NCBI RefSeq assembly: GCF_024584805.1
Contig: NZ_CP075715.1
Span: 3,530,026-3,594,025 of the forward strand
DNA: 64,000 bases
Source of the DNA: Streptomyces sp. FIT100
GTDB taxonomy: Bacteria > Actinomycetota > Actinomycetes > Streptomycetales > Streptomycetaceae
Direction of reading: 5' to 3'
How positions within the stretch are numbered: the stretch's first letter is position 1; each line of letters starts with the position of its first letter. A program made the position numbers and the translations under genes. This document shows, piece after piece, positions 51,912-61,054 of the stretch. The notes below the pieces were generated by a model, which worked only from the letters and a program-made list of their open reading frames with translations, did not search any database and had not been told where the DNA came from.

Positions 51912-52001
51912 GGTGCGGTCCTCCTGTGCACAGGAATTCGTTGACGTCACAACCGCATCTACCCCACCCGGCGCGCCGTAGCGGTCAGGACGCGCGCCGC
52001 G

Positions 52002-52544
52002 TCACCCGGGGAGACGAGCCCCGGGCCCCGGGCCGAGCCGAGGAGGCAGGACCAGCGCCGTCGCGATCGCCGCCAGCCCTTCGGCCCGGCCGGTCAGCCC
52101 GAGGCCGTCGGTCGTCGTGCCCGAGACGGAGACAGGGGCCCCGGCCGCCTCGCTCAGCGCCTTCTGGGCCTCGTCGCGCCGCTTGCCGATCTTCGGCCGC
52201 ACGCCGATGACCTGGACCGCGATGTTGCCGATCTCGAAGCCCTCGGCGCGTACGATCCTGGCCGCCTCGGCGAGCAGTGTCACCCCGGAGGCGCCGGACC
52301 ACTCGGGGCGGCCGGTGCCGAAGTGGGCGCCGAGGTCGCCGACGCCGGCGGCCGAGAAGAGCGCGTCGCAGGCGGCGTGGGCGGCGACGTCGCCGTCGGA
52401 GTGGCCGGCGAGACCGTACCCGTCGCTGTCGGAGCTCTCCCAGCGCAGGCCGGCGCACCACAGCTCGCGGCCCTGCTCGAAGGCGTGGACGTCGGTGCCG
52501 ACGCCGACGCGGGGGATCGGGGGCGGGGTCGGGCTAGAAGCCAT
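52002..52544 (-). CDS. ispF: 2-C-methyl-D-erythritol 2,4-cyclodiphosphate synthase
   Basis: The 180-residue protein has the metal-binding GTDVHAF and [11 protein letters not shown] and the signature [14 protein letters not shown]. It makes the cyclic diphosphate of the MEP isoprenoid pathway. Its start overlaps the end of ispD by 11 bases, so the two are coupled. The C-terminus is about 20 residues longer than usual ([11 protein letters not shown]). Confidence 0.94.
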   Translation of the reverse strand: MASSPTPPPIPRVGVGTDVHAFEQGRELWCAGLRWESSDSDGYGLAGHSDGDVAAHAACDALFSAAGVGDLGAHFGTGRPEWSGASGVTLLAEAARIVRAEGFEIGNIAVQVIGVRPKIGKRRDEAQKALSEAAGAPVSVSGTTTDGLGLTGRAEGLAAIATALVLPPRLGPGPGARLPG

Positions 52545-53271
52545 CGTTGGCCCTCCTGCGGGCGAGTACGGCCTCGGCGAGCACGAGGTCCAGCGGGCGG
52601 GTCACCTTGAACGCCTCTTCGTGGCCGGGCACGACCACGACGGGCGCGCCGAGCTGCTCGACCATGCTCGCGTCGTCGGTGACGTCGTCGGTGACCGTCT
52701 CGTGGGCGCGTACGAGCGTCTCTCGGTCGAAGCCCTGCGGGGTCTGCACGGCGCGCAGACGGGCCCGCTCGGGGGTGGCGACGACCGGCTCGGGCTCGCC
52801 CTTCTCGCGCGGCTCGACCTGCTTGACGGTGTCGGCGAGCGGCAGGGCGGGCACGACGGCGACGGCGCCGTCCCGTACGGCCTCGATGACGGCGTCGACG
52901 GTGTCGACGGGGACCAGCGGCCGGGCGGCGTCGTGCACGAGCACGGTGGTGACCGTCTCGGGGAGCGCTTCGAGGCCGAGGCGCACGGACTCCTGGCGGG
53001 TGTCGCCGCCAGGGACGACGAGGTAGTCGGTGCGCTCGGGCAGGGCGTGGTCGTCGAGGAGGTTCTTGACCTCGCCCGCGCCGTCGGGCGGAGCGACCAC
53101 CACGACGAGCGCGACGGCCCGGGACGCGGCCATGGCCCGTACCGCGTGGATCAGCATGGGGGTGCCGCCAAGGGCGCGGAGCGCCTTGGGGGCACCCGGG
53201 CCGAGTCGTACGCCCCGGCCTGCCGCGGGGATCACCACGGCGGTGCGGCCGGTGCGCGTCTGTTCTGACAT
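52534..53271 (-). CDS. ispD: 2-C-methyl-D-erythritol 4-phosphate cytidylyltransferase
   Basis: The 245-residue protein has the CTP-binding [21 protein letters not shown], the [12 protein letters not shown] motif and the C-terminal [14 protein letters not shown]. It activates methylerythritol phosphate with CTP in the MEP pathway. The upstream sequence in frame to 53730 has no coding character and is rejected; ATG 53271 fits the family start. Confidence 0.95.
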   Translation of the reverse strand: MSEQTRTGRTAVVIPAAGRGVRLGPGAPKALRALGGTPMLIHAVRAMAASRAVALVVVVAPPDGAGEVKNLLDDHALPERTDYLVVPGGDTRQESVRLGLEALPETVTTVLVHDAARPLVPVDTVDAVIEAVRDGAVAVVPALPLADTVKQVEPREKGEPEPVVATPERARLRAVQTPQGFDRETLVRAHETVTDDVTDDASMVEQLGAPVVVVPGHEEAFKVTRPLDLVLAEAVLARRRANDGF

Positions 53272-53794
53272 CGGTTCCACTCCGGAGGTCGGGGACGGTC
53301 CGTGACGACGCCCCAGTTCTGACATGGCCAGGACCGAGTTGGGCTTGGCCAGGTTTGTGTCCTCGGCCGTTGTGGGTATGGCCACAGCGTGCCGGGAGCT
53401 CCGCCTTGACCGGACCCTTTTCCGTGACAACTGGTTGAGCGAGCTGCGCCAGCCGCCCGGGCCCGGCACACTGCGTGGCCGGAATCGGTCGGGAGTCGAT
53501 CGTCGGGGACAGTCGGGGGACAGGGGGGACGTCGGGGTAGACGGGGGACGTCGGGAGATCGATCTTTCGGATCCTGCGTGCGGATCCTGCGGGGACTGTG
53601 CCGCGGGAGCAGCCCATGGGGTCACCTGAGGGTGCTGCCTCGGGGGCGCTGCCGTCAGGGCGCTTGGGTCTGGCCCTGCGGACATGCCGCAGTGCCCGGC
53701 GACACAACCCTTCAGCTGGTCAGCGGGCACCGCGGCATTCAGTTCTGCACCGTGGACGCTTGGGCGCGCGAGAGCGCCGGCGCGACGACCGGCG
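53272..53794. promoter_or_regulatory. gene-free region between carD and ispD
   Basis: These 523 bases hold no supported gene. The region contains a G-rich plus-strand stretch (about 53500-53560) with repeated GTCGGGGGAC and GGGGGGAC units that could form G-quadruplexes. Being G-rich on the plus strand, it is C-rich in the carD-ispD transcript. A TTGACC...TTTTCC promoter-like motif on the plus strand (53405) has no gene to serve. Confidence 0.45.
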
Positions 53795-54277
53795 TCAGGA
53801 CGCGAGGACCTCGTCGAGCAGAGCCTCGGCCTTGTCCTCGTTGGTGTTCTCCGCGAGGGCCAGTTCGCTCACCAGGATCTGCCGAGCCTTGGCCAGCATG
53901 CGCTTCTCACCTGCGGAGAGACCGCGCTCACGCTCGCGGCGCCACAGGTCGCGCACCACTTCGGCGACCTTGATGACGTCGCCGGAGGCGAGCTTCTCGA
54001 GATTTGCCTTGTAGCGACGGGACCAGTTCGTGGGCTCCTCCGCATACGGCGCACGCAGCACGTCGAAGACCCGGTCGAGCCCGTCCTGACCGACCACATC
54101 GCGCACGCCAACGAGATCCGCATTGTCCGCCGGCACACGAACCGTCAAGTCGCCCTGGGCGACCTTGAGCACCAAGTAGGTCTTGTCCACGCCTTTGATC
54201 TGGCGAGTTTCGATGGCCTCGATCAGCGCGGCCCCGTGATGGGGATAGACCACGGTGTCGCCAACCTTGAACGTCAT
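53795..54277 (-). CDS. carD: CarD-family RNA-polymerase-binding regulator
   Basis: The 160-residue protein has the RNAP-interaction domain ([25 protein letters not shown]) and the C-terminal DNA-binding helical domain with the conserved Trp in [14 protein letters not shown]. CarD stabilises open complexes at rRNA and many other promoters and is essential in mycobacteria. Length and sequence are typical of actinobacteria. It is the likely first gene of the carD-ispD block. Confidence 0.96.
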   Translation of the reverse strand: MTFKVGDTVVYPHHGAALIEAIETRQIKGVDKTYLVLKVAQGDLTVRVPADNADLVGVRDVVGQDGLDRVFDVLRAPYAEEPTNWSRRYKANLEKLASGDVIKVAEVVRDLWRRERERGLSAGEKRMLAKARQILVSELALAENTNEDKAEALLDEVLAS

Positions 54278-54851
54278 GTGACAGGTACCCCTTCCGTGGC
54301 TATCCAGGGTAACACGAGAACGGCTTCTTCTGAATGGCGTTTCCGCAGGTCAGGGCATATCTCGGGGCTTGACAACAGCAACCCGGACGTGCTGCGGGCG
54401 GCTTCGGGGAGGGGGTAATCGCAGGTCGGAGCCGCTGCACGGGCATGCGGAAACGCGCACGTTACGCGCGCCACAACCCCCGCCCAAGCGGATGAACGTC
54501 CCGATTTGCCGGTTTCTCAGCAGTCTACTTCCCGTACTCCGTTCGAGGCTCGGTCACCCGCACGGCGGGACGGCGAGAAGGAATCCGGAATTGATCACCG
54601 AGGCGACCTCGGCGGTTTATTCGCAAGGAATGCGCGAGGGCGGCGGAATTGATCATCCGCCTTATGTGAACAGCAGACCAAATCCGGGTGAGGGTGCCGA
54701 CAGTGGTGCTCACTCGGGGTGTCGGGCGGCCTCCGGGGGCGGGTCGGGTGCGGGACGCCGACTCCGGCTCGGTAACCTGAGCCCGCTGTAAGACCCGTAA
54801 GACCCGTTCAGTCCGTCCGCACGTCCGTACGTCCAAGGAGTTGCCGCCGCC
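54278..54851. promoter_or_regulatory. divergent region between carD and a lipoprotein gene, with 12-bp repeats
   Basis: No gene is supported in these 574 bases. The exact direct repeat CGGAATTGATCA stands at 54586-54597 and 54644-54655. The second lies in a 6-bp inverted repeat GGCGGA...TCCGCC (54642-54661). The repeats may mark an operator of the lipoprotein gene or carD. Confidence 0.45.
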
Positions 54852-55586
54852 GTGAGCCGCAGCCTTCGACGCGGCGCCATCGCCGCCTCTGTCCTCGCGA
54901 TCTCGATCGCCACGCTCTCCGCCTGCGGTGCGGGCCAGGACGCGCAGACGCTCGGCGTGAAGCCGGACAACGCCGCCACCTCGGTCGGCGTCATCAAGGT
55001 CCAGAACGCGACGGTGCTCGCCCAGCCCGTGGCGGGCGCGGAGGGGCCGGCCGTCGTGTCGGCGACGCTCTTCAACGACGGCCAGAAGGACCAGACGCTC
55101 GAGTCCATCACGCTGCCCGGCAGCAACTCCGCGGTGAAGCTGTCCGCGGCCAAGGGCGGCGGCCCGGTCACCGTGCCGGCCGGCGGCTCGGTCATCCTCG
55201 GCGGCGAGGGCAACGCCTCGGCGGTCATCGAGAACGGCCGCGAGGCCGGCAAGGCCGGCGATGTCCAGGAGGTCGTCTTCCGGTTCAGCGAGACCGGCGA
55301 CGTCCGCCTCGACGCCTTCGTCATGCCGGCGATCGGCTACTACAAGGACTACGGCCCGACCGGTGCCGCGCAGCCCCCGTCCGAGTCCCCGTCGCCGACG
55401 GGCTCCCCGACCGCCGGCGCGCACGGCGGCGAGGGCGAGCACGGCGAGGAACAGGACGGCGAGCAGGGCAGCCAGCAGGGTGGCGAGCACGGCTCGGAGC
55501 AGGGCGGCGGCGACGAGCACGGCGGCGAGGGCGGGGCGACCCCGTCCGAGTCCACCACTCCCGCCGAGGGCGGCTCGGGTCACTGA
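54852..55586 (+). CDS. lipoprotein, DUF461/PCuAC-like
   Basis: The 244-residue protein starts at GTG 54852. The lipoprotein signal ends in ATLSACGAG, followed by a beta-sandwich (residues about 40-165: VQNATVLAQPV, VVSATLFNDGQKDQTLESI, DVRLDAFVMPAIGYY) like DUF461 copper-chaperone relatives. A Gly/Glu/His-rich tail (GGEGEHGEEQDGEQG...) of about 70 residues may bind metals. The usual Met/His copper ligands are not obvious. Function is open. Confidence 0.8.
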   Translation: MSRSLRRGAIAASVLAISIATLSACGAGQDAQTLGVKPDNAATSVGVIKVQNATVLAQPVAGAEGPAVVSATLFNDGQKDQTLESITLPGSNSAVKLSAAKGGGPVTVPAGGSVILGGEGNASAVIENGREAGKAGDVQEVVFRFSETGDVRLDAFVMPAIGYYKDYGPTGAAQPPSESPSPTGSPTAGAHGGEGEHGEEQDGEQGSQQGGEHGSEQGGGDEHGGEGGATPSESTTPAEGGSGH

Positions 55587-55614
55587 CCCCGCCGCGTACG
55601 GTCCGTACGCGAAC

Positions 55615-55660
55615 GCACGGCGGCGCCCCACCGGGAGGATCCGGTGGGGCGCCGCCGTGC
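55615..55660. terminator. strong bidirectional terminator between lipoprotein gene and phoP
   Basis: A perfect 18-bp stem (55615-55632 with 55643-55660) closes a 10-base loop. It lies between the convergent lipoprotein and phoP genes. Confidence 0.9.
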
Positions 55661-55708
55661 CGCGCGTGCGTACGTGCCGGTTAAGGCGTACGGCTTGCGG
55701 CTTGCGGC

Positions 55709-56389
55709 TTACGGCTCGAACTTGTAGCCGAGGCCGCGGACCGTGACCAGGTAGCGCGGCGCGCCCGGGTCCGGCTCGATCTTGGCGCGGAGGCGCTTGA
55801 CGTGGACGTCGAGGGTCTTGGTGTCGCCCACGTAGTCCGCGCCCCAGACGCGGTCGATCAGCTGCATACGGGTCAGCACACGGCCCGCGTTGCGCAGCAG
55901 CATCTCCAGGAGGTCGAACTCCTTGAGCGGCAGGTCGACCTTGCCGCCGGCGACGGTGACGACGTGGCGGTCCACGTCCATCCGGACCGGACCGGCCTCC
56001 AGGGCGGCGGGGGTGACCTCCTCCGGCTCACCGCGGCGGCGCAGGACCGCGCGGATGCGGGCGACCAGCTCCCGCGAGGAGAAGGGCTTCGTCACGTAGT
56101 CGTCGGCTCCTATCTCCAGACCGACGACCTTGTCGATCTCGCTGTCCTTGGCGGTCACCATGATGACGGGGACGTTGGAGCGGCCGCGCAGCTGGCGGCA
56201 GACCTCGGTGCCGGGCAGGCCCGGCAGCATCAGGTCGAGGAGCACGAGGTCGGCGCCGTTGCGCTCGAACTCGTCGAGCCCCTCGGGGCCGGTGGTCGCG
56301 ACGGCGACCTCGAAGCCCTCCTTGCGGAGCATGTAGGAAAGAGCGTCGCTGAAGGACTCCTCGTCCTCGACGACAAGCACTCGGGTCAC
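55709..56389 (-). CDS. phoP: phosphate response regulator PhoP
   Basis: The 226-residue OmpR-type regulator starts at GTG 56389 with GGAGGTCC before it. It has the phosphoacceptor Asp in LVLLDLMLPG, the Lys in YVTKPFSS, and a winged helix ending VRGLGYKFEP. It activates phosphate-starvation genes through PHO boxes and represses antibiotic production in Streptomyces. The gene overlaps the end of phoR by four bases. Confidence 0.96.
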   Translation of the reverse strand: MTRVLVVEDEESFSDALSYMLRKEGFEVAVATTGPEGLDEFERNGADLVLLDLMLPGLPGTEVCRQLRGRSNVPVIMVTAKDSEIDKVVGLEIGADDYVTKPFSSRELVARIRAVLRRRGEPEEVTPAALEAGPVRMDVDRHVVTVAGGKVDLPLKEFDLLEMLLRNAGRVLTRMQLIDRVWGADYVGDTKTLDVHVKRLRAKIEPDPGAPRYLVTVRGLGYKFEP

Positions 56390-57714
56390 GGAAGGACCTC
56401 CGGGGCAGGCAGTGGTTCGCGTGGGGTGGTCCGGGGATCCGGACCGGGGTGGGTTCGGGGGTGGGGAGCGGTGTCGGCGGCGTGGTGGGGACCGGGACCG
56501 GGATCCGAGTCGTACGGAGCGTCGTCGGCTTCGTCGGCGACGTGGCTGTGTGTACGGTCCCGGACGGAGCCGGCCTCCGGCAACCGCAGGGTGAACGTGG
56601 AGCCCTGACCCTCGGAGCTCCACACCGTGACCTCCCCGCCGTGCGAGGCGGCCACGTGCTTGACGATGGCCAGGCCCAGGCCCGTACCACCGGTCGCCCG
56701 GGAGCGGGCGGGGTCGACGCGGTAGAAGCGCTCGAAGATCCGCTCACGGTCCCGCTCGGAGATGCCGATTCCCTGGTCGGTGACGGCGATCTCGATCAGG
56801 TCGCCGCCGGAGGCGGAGACGCGGCGCGCGGCTATGCCGACGCGGGTGCGGGCCGGCGAGTAGTTGACGGCGTTCTCGACGAGATTGCCGAGGGCGGCGG
56901 CCAGCTGGCCGCGGTGGCCCCAGACGTGCAGGTCGGCGGTGCCACCGGCGGCCATGGTGATCTGCTTCGTGGACGCGGTGTGCCGGGATCGGTCGATGGC
57001 CTCGGCGACCAGCTCGTCCACGCGCACGGGCTCGGCGTCCTCCAGCGGGTCGTCGTTCTGCACCCGGGAGAGGTCGATGAGCTCCTGTACGAGACTGGTG
57101 AGGCGGGTCGCCTCGATCTGCATGCGGCCCGCGAAGCGGGTGACCGCCTCGGGGTCGTCCGACGCGTCCATGACCGCTTCGGAGAGCAGCGAGAGCGCGC
57201 CGACGGGCGTCTTGAGCTCATGGCTGACATTGGCGACGAAGTCGCGTCGTACCGCTTCGATACGGCGGGCCTCGGTGAGGTCCTCGACCAGCAGCAGCAC
57301 CAGGCGGGAGCCGAGCGGCGCGACCCGGGCGGAGACGGCGAGTGCCTCGCCGCGGCCGCTGCCGCGCCGGGGCAGGTCGAGCTCGACCTGCCTTATCTCA
57401 CCGTCGCGGCGGGTGTCGCGGGCCATGTGCAGCATGGGCTCGATGGCCAGCTTCCCGCCCCTGACCAGACCCAGCGCGTACGCGGCCGAGCTGGCCTTGA
57501 CCACGGAGTCGCTCTCGTCGAGGACGACCGCGGAGGAGCGGAGCACGGAGAGCACGGTGTCGACGCCGGGCGGAAGCACGGCGTCCGTGTGCAGCGATGT
57601 GCGGGTGGGCCGTGCCTGGTCGCGCTCGCTCCAGCGGAACGCCAGCATGGCGATCACGCCGGTGCACACCCCGGCGATCGCAGCCAATGCGGCGACCGCC
57701 GCGTTCACGTCCAT
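56386..57714 (-). CDS. phoR: phosphate sensor histidine kinase PhoR
   Basis: The 442-residue kinase has one N-terminal membrane helix (AAVAALAAIAGVCTGVIAMLAF), a PAS-like region, the H-box FVANVSHELKTPVGAL, and the ATPase motifs NLVENAVNYS, DQGIGI and GGTGLGLAIVKH. The Pro/His/Asp-rich tail of about 60 residues is longer than a typical PhoR C-terminus. It pairs with PhoP, coupled by a 4-base overlap. Confidence 0.95.
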   Translation of the reverse strand: MDVNAAVAALAAIAGVCTGVIAMLAFRWSERDQARPTRTSLHTDAVLPPGVDTVLSVLRSSAVVLDESDSVVKASSAAYALGLVRGGKLAIEPMLHMARDTRRDGEIRQVELDLPRRGSGRGEALAVSARVAPLGSRLVLLLVEDLTEARRIEAVRRDFVANVSHELKTPVGALSLLSEAVMDASDDPEAVTRFAGRMQIEATRLTSLVQELIDLSRVQNDDPLEDAEPVRVDELVAEAIDRSRHTASTKQITMAAGGTADLHVWGHRGQLAAALGNLVENAVNYSPARTRVGIAARRVSASGGDLIEIAVTDQGIGISERDRERIFERFYRVDPARSRATGGTGLGLAIVKHVAASHGGEVTVWSSEGQGSTFTLRLPEAGSVRDRTHSHVADEADDAPYDSDPGPGPHHAADTAPHPRTHPGPDPRTTPREPLPAPEVLP

Positions 57715-57787
57715 GCATCCAGACTAAGCGGGCCGTCTGACCAGCTCCCAGCCTTCCGAGTGGCACCTCGAACACTCGTCGCCCAGA

Positions 57788-57820
57788 GTTCACCGAGGGG
57801 ATAGTGGCGGTTCACTTGGG
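57788..57820. promoter_or_regulatory. PHO box between phoR and phoU
   Basis: GTTCACC (57788-57794) and GTTCACT (57810-57816) are 22 bases apart, i.e. two 11-bp direct-repeat units. PhoP dimers bind such repeats. The site lies between the divergent phoRP and phoU promoters and should autoregulate both. Confidence 0.85.
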
Positions 57821-57925
57821 AGGGAGGGATCGGACGCGTTGCACACGGAACGTGGGAGCGTGGGAGTCTCATCCCCACCACCGGACACTCGTTCGTATCA
57901 AGAGGTATCAAGAGAGGGACATCCC

Positions 57926-58603
57926 ATGCGGGACGCGTACCACGAGGAACTGGACTCGATCGGCGAGGGCCTCGTCGAAATGGCCCGGCTGGTCGGGTCG
58001 GCGATCGGGCGCGCAACGACGGCCATTCTCGACGCGGATCTGAAGCTCGCCGAGAGCGTCATCGCCGCGGACCAGAAGATCGACGAACTGCAGCACGACC
58101 TGGAGGCCCGGGCGATAGCCCTGCTCGCCCGCCAGCAGCCGGTCGCGACGGACCTGCGGATCGTGGTGACCTCGCTGCGGATGAGCGCGGACCTGGAGCG
58201 CTCCGGCGACCTGGCCCAGCACGTGGCCAAGCTGGCCCGGCTGCGCTTCCCCGACACGGCCGTCCCGCGGGACCTGCACGCCACGATCCTGGAGATGGGC
58301 CAGCTCGCGCAGCGCCTGATGGCGAAGGCGGCGGAGGTCATCATCACCAAGGACGTCGACCTGGCGCTCCAGCTGGAGCACGACGACGACGAGATGGACA
58401 TGCTGCACCGCACGCTGTTCACGCACCTCATCGACGAGCGCTGGAAGCACGGCATCGAGACCGCGGTCGACGTGACGCTGCTGGGCCGCTACTACGAGCG
58501 GTACGCCGACCACGCGGTCGCGGTCGCCAAGCGCGTCGTCTACCTGGTCACGGGCGAGCACGCGGACGAGCTCCAGCCGGAGACGACGGTCGAGGGCGCG
58601 TGA
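57926..58603 (+). CDS. phoU: phosphate-signalling protein PhoU
   Basis: The 225-residue helical protein has two PhoU repeats with the metal-binding E/DxxxD motifs (AADQKIDELQHDLEARAI; EHDDDEMDMLHRTLFT) and the RYYERYADHAV segment. It links the Pst transporter to PhoR and lowers signalling in phosphate excess. It is divergent from phoRP across the PHO box. Confidence 0.95.
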   Translation: MRDAYHEELDSIGEGLVEMARLVGSAIGRATTAILDADLKLAESVIAADQKIDELQHDLEARAIALLARQQPVATDLRIVVTSLRMSADLERSGDLAQHVAKLARLRFPDTAVPRDLHATILEMGQLAQRLMAKAAEVIITKDVDLALQLEHDDDEMDMLHRTLFTHLIDERWKHGIETAVDVTLLGRYYERYADHAVAVAKRVVYLVTGEHADELQPETTVEGA

Positions 58604-58712
58604 GCGAAGAGCTCACCGGCGGCATGAGCACATCCGTGCGCCGTTGATGCGCCGGGCCGAGTGGGCATGCAATGGGGAGAGGCGACACACGCACGCCTTC
58701 GAGGAGGACCCC

Positions 58713-58865
58713 ATGGCCGATTCCCCCACGACCGACGCACAGCAGGACGCACCTGTCGAAGTGGCCCCCACGCCCCGCCGCCTGCCGCTCCTCGGCGCCT
58801 GCGGCTGCGGCTCGGGCTGCGGCTGTGGCTGCCAGTCGGGCGCGCCGTGCCAGTGCGGCGGCTGA
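58713..58865 (+). CDS. small cysteine-rich protein (metallothionein-like)
   Basis: The 50-residue protein starts MADSPTTDAQQDAPVEVAP with AGGAGG in place, and ends in a Gly/Cys tail with seven cysteines (CGCGSGCGCGCQSGAPCQCGG in sequence from about residue 30). The spacing is mostly CxC and CxxC. It could bind Zn, Cu or Cd like a metallothionein. The frame upstream of 58713 lacks a ribosome site. It is the next gene after phoU, separated by 109 bases. Confidence 0.7.
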   Translation: MADSPTTDAQQDAPVEVAPTPRRLPLLGACGCGSGCGCGCQSGAPCQCGG

Positions 58866-58960
58866 GCTAGGGAGTGTCTTCACAGTGGCGTCGTCCGCCC
58901 GGAGGGCAGGCGTCACCGGGCAGACGGGACTTGAAGACACGACCTAGCAGCGCGAAGACA

Positions 58961-59000
58961 GCGGAAGGGCCCCGTCCGACACCGGACGGGGCCCTTCCGC
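58961..59000. terminator. bidirectional terminator
   Basis: A perfect 18-bp stem (58961-58978 with 58983-59000), ACAC loop, between the cysteine-rich gene and the convergent acetyltransferase gene. Confidence 0.85.
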
Positions 59001-59007
59001 GTCCTCC

Positions 59008-59487
59008 TCAGCCGGTGAGGTCGAGCACGCCGACGGTCTGGCCGCCGCTCGTCTCACCGGTCGTGCGGAACCCCAGCTTCAGGTAGAACGCGCCCGGCCC
59101 GTCCTCCCCCGGCTCCCAGCTCACGTACATCCGCTTCCCCCCGCGCCGCCGCACCTCGTCCGCCACGGCCCCCACCGCGAACCGCCCGTACCCGCGCCCC
59201 TGGGCGTCCGCCCGGATGTTCAGCCGCCACAGCCCGCTGCGCCGGTCGGCGGGGTCCTTCTCCGGGGCCCACGGGATGTCGATGAAGGCCATCAGGAACC
59301 CCACCGGCTCGTCCCCGTCCTCGTCCCCGTCGAAGACCAGCCGCGGCCAGGCGACGTCCCCGTGCGCGTACGCCTCCGCGAGCGACCGCGCCACGGACGC
59401 GACGTTCTTCTCCTGCCCGGGCCGCACCCGCAGCTCCAGGGCCGCGTCCACGTTGTCGGGGGTGATCTTCTCCAGCCTGGGCGTCAT
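59008..59487 (-). CDS. GNAT-family N-acetyltransferase
   Basis: The 159-residue protein starts [20 protein letters not shown]. It has the GNAT strand pattern, the acetyl-CoA loop [15 protein letters not shown] and the C-terminal [14 protein letters not shown]. The substrate is unknown; sequence is closest in appearance to amine or peptide acetyltransferases. It is convergent with the cysteine-rich gene. Confidence 0.87.
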   Translation of the reverse strand: MTPRLEKITPDNVDAALELRVRPGQEKNVASVARSLAEAYAHGDVAWPRLVFDGDEDGDEPVGFLMAFIDIPWAPEKDPADRRSGLWRLNIRADAQGRGYGRFAVGAVADEVRRRGGKRMYVSWEPGEDGPGAFYLKLGFRTTGETSGGQTVGVLDLTG

Positions 59488-59649
59488 CCGGGCAACGTAA
59501 CAGCGGGTCGGACCGCCTGCCCACGGGATTTCCGCGAGCGGGCGATCGGGCAGGCGGATCGGCCGGCCGTGACGAGGCGGTCTCGCCTCCGCGCGAGGCT
59601 TGTGGTGAACTGCGCACCATCAGACGTACGCGACGATGGGGTGACCGCG

Positions 59650-60090
59650 ATGCCTCTTGAGGGCGAGTACGAGCCGAGTCCGGCGCAGTGGGTGCGCGAG
59701 CAGGTCGAGCTGTACGAGAGTTCGGGCGGCACGCAGGGGACGACACTCTGGGACACGGGGCTGCCCGTCGTCGTTCTCACGACGCGCGGCGCAAGGAGCG
59801 GCAAGCTCCGCAAGGTCCCGCTGATGCGCGTGGAGCACGACGGGAGGTACGCGGCCGTGGCCTCGAAGGGCGGCTTCCCGCATCACCCGGTCTGGTACTT
59901 CAACCTCAAGTCCGACCCGCACGTGGAGCTCCAGGACGGGTCCGTACGCCAGGACATGACGGCCCGTGAGGTCACCGGTGACGAGAAGGCCGACTGGTGG
60001 GAGCGCGCGGTCGCCGCGTATCCGCCGTACGCCGAGTACCAGGAGAAGACCGACCGCGAGATCCCCGTCTTCGTGCTGGAACCCTCCTGA
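59650..60090 (+). CDS. nitroreductase-family deazaflavin (F420)-dependent oxidoreductase
   Basis: The 146-residue protein contains [22 protein letters not shown] and [20 protein letters not shown], the signature of the DDN-like F420-dependent nitroreductase family. Members reduce nitro compounds, quinones or fatty acids with F420H2. GTG 59641 is an alternative start three codons upstream. Confidence 0.9.
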   Translation: MPLEGEYEPSPAQWVREQVELYESSGGTQGTTLWDTGLPVVVLTTRGARSGKLRKVPLMRVEHDGRYAAVASKGGFPHHPVWYFNLKSDPHVELQDGSVRQDMTAREVTGDEKADWWERAVAAYPPYAEYQEKTDREIPVFVLEPS

Positions 60091-60110
60091 AGAGGTCCCA
60101 CGGCATGAAA

Positions 60111-60149
60111 ATGCCCCTGAGCCGCGCCGTATGCGCAGCTCAGGGGCAT
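60111..60149. terminator. bidirectional terminator between convergent genes
   Basis: ATGCCCCTGAGC (60111-60122) pairs with GCTCAGGGGCAT (60138-60149), between the F420-type gene and gpmA. Confidence 0.8.
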
Positions 60150-60160
60150 GATCACCAAAC

Positions 60161-60922
60161 CTACTTCTTCTTGCCCTGGTTCTTGACCGCCTCGATCGCG
60201 GCCGCGGCGGCCTCCGGGTCGAGGTAGGTGCCGCCGGGCTTGACCGGCTTGAAGTCGGCGTCGAGCTCGTAGACCAGCGGGATGCCGGTCGGGATGTTCA
60301 GGCCCGCGATGTCGGCGTCGGAGACGCCGTCGAGGTGCTTGACCAGCGCGCGGAGGCTGTTGCCGTGGGCGGCGATCAGGACCGTGCGGCCGGCCAGGAG
60401 GTCCGGGACGATGCCGTCGTACCAGTACGGGAGCATGCGGACGACGACGTCCTTCAGGCACTCGGTGCGCGGCCGAAGCTCCGGTGGGATCGTGGCGTAG
60501 CGGGCGTCGTGGGCCTGCGAGAACTCGTTGTCGTCGGCGAGGGCCGGCGGCGGGGTGTCGTACGAGCGGCGCCACAGCATGAACTGCTCCTCGCCGAACT
60601 CCGCGAGCGTCTGCGCCTTGTCCTTGCCCTGGAGCGCGCCGTAGTGGCGCTCGTTCAGGCGCCAGGAGCGGTGGACCGGGATCCAGTGGCGGTCCGCGGC
60701 CTCCAGCGCGAGCTGGGCGGTGCGGATGGCGCGCTTCTGGAGCGAGGTGTGGAGTACGTCGGGGAGCAGGCCGGCGTCCTTGAGCAGCTCACCGCCGCGC
60801 ACCGCCTCCTTCTCGCCCTTCTCGGTGAGGTTGACGTCCACCCAGCCGGTGAACAGGTTCTTCGCGTTCCAGTCGCTCTCGCCGTGGCGGAGGAGGATCA
60901 GCTTGTACGTCGCGTCGGCCAT
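60161..60922 (-). CDS. gpmA: 2,3-bisphosphoglycerate-dependent phosphoglycerate mutase
   Basis: The 253-residue glycolytic enzyme has the catalytic [10 protein letters not shown] at residue about 11, the family block [15 protein letters not shown] and the second His in [11 protein letters not shown]. The C-terminal tail [10 protein letters not shown] is typical. It interconverts 3- and 2-phosphoglycerate. ATG 60922 is the family start. Confidence 0.96.
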   Translation of the reverse strand: MADATYKLILLRHGESDWNAKNLFTGWVDVNLTEKGEKEAVRGGELLKDAGLLPDVLHTSLQKRAIRTAQLALEAADRHWIPVHRSWRLNERHYGALQGKDKAQTLAEFGEEQFMLWRRSYDTPPPALADDNEFSQAHDARYATIPPELRPRTECLKDVVVRMLPYWYDGIVPDLLAGRTVLIAAHGNSLRALVKHLDGVSDADIAGLNIPTGIPLVYELDADFKPVKPGGTYLDPEAAAAAIEAVKNQGKKK

Positions 60923-61054
60923 GGGCCCGAGCCTAATAGACGCCCGGGACGGCCGACGATTGACGTCCGCCGTCAATTGACTGGCGCGGCGGAGCACACG
61001 GCTTGTAACTTCCGGAGTGCCGCTGCGCCGCTTACACCTCGGGGGGATGCCCAC

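Noticed and set aside
53405..53435. Promoter-like TTGACC motif on the plus strand
   Set aside because: There is no gene downstream on that strand before carD ends, so it is not annotated as a promoter.
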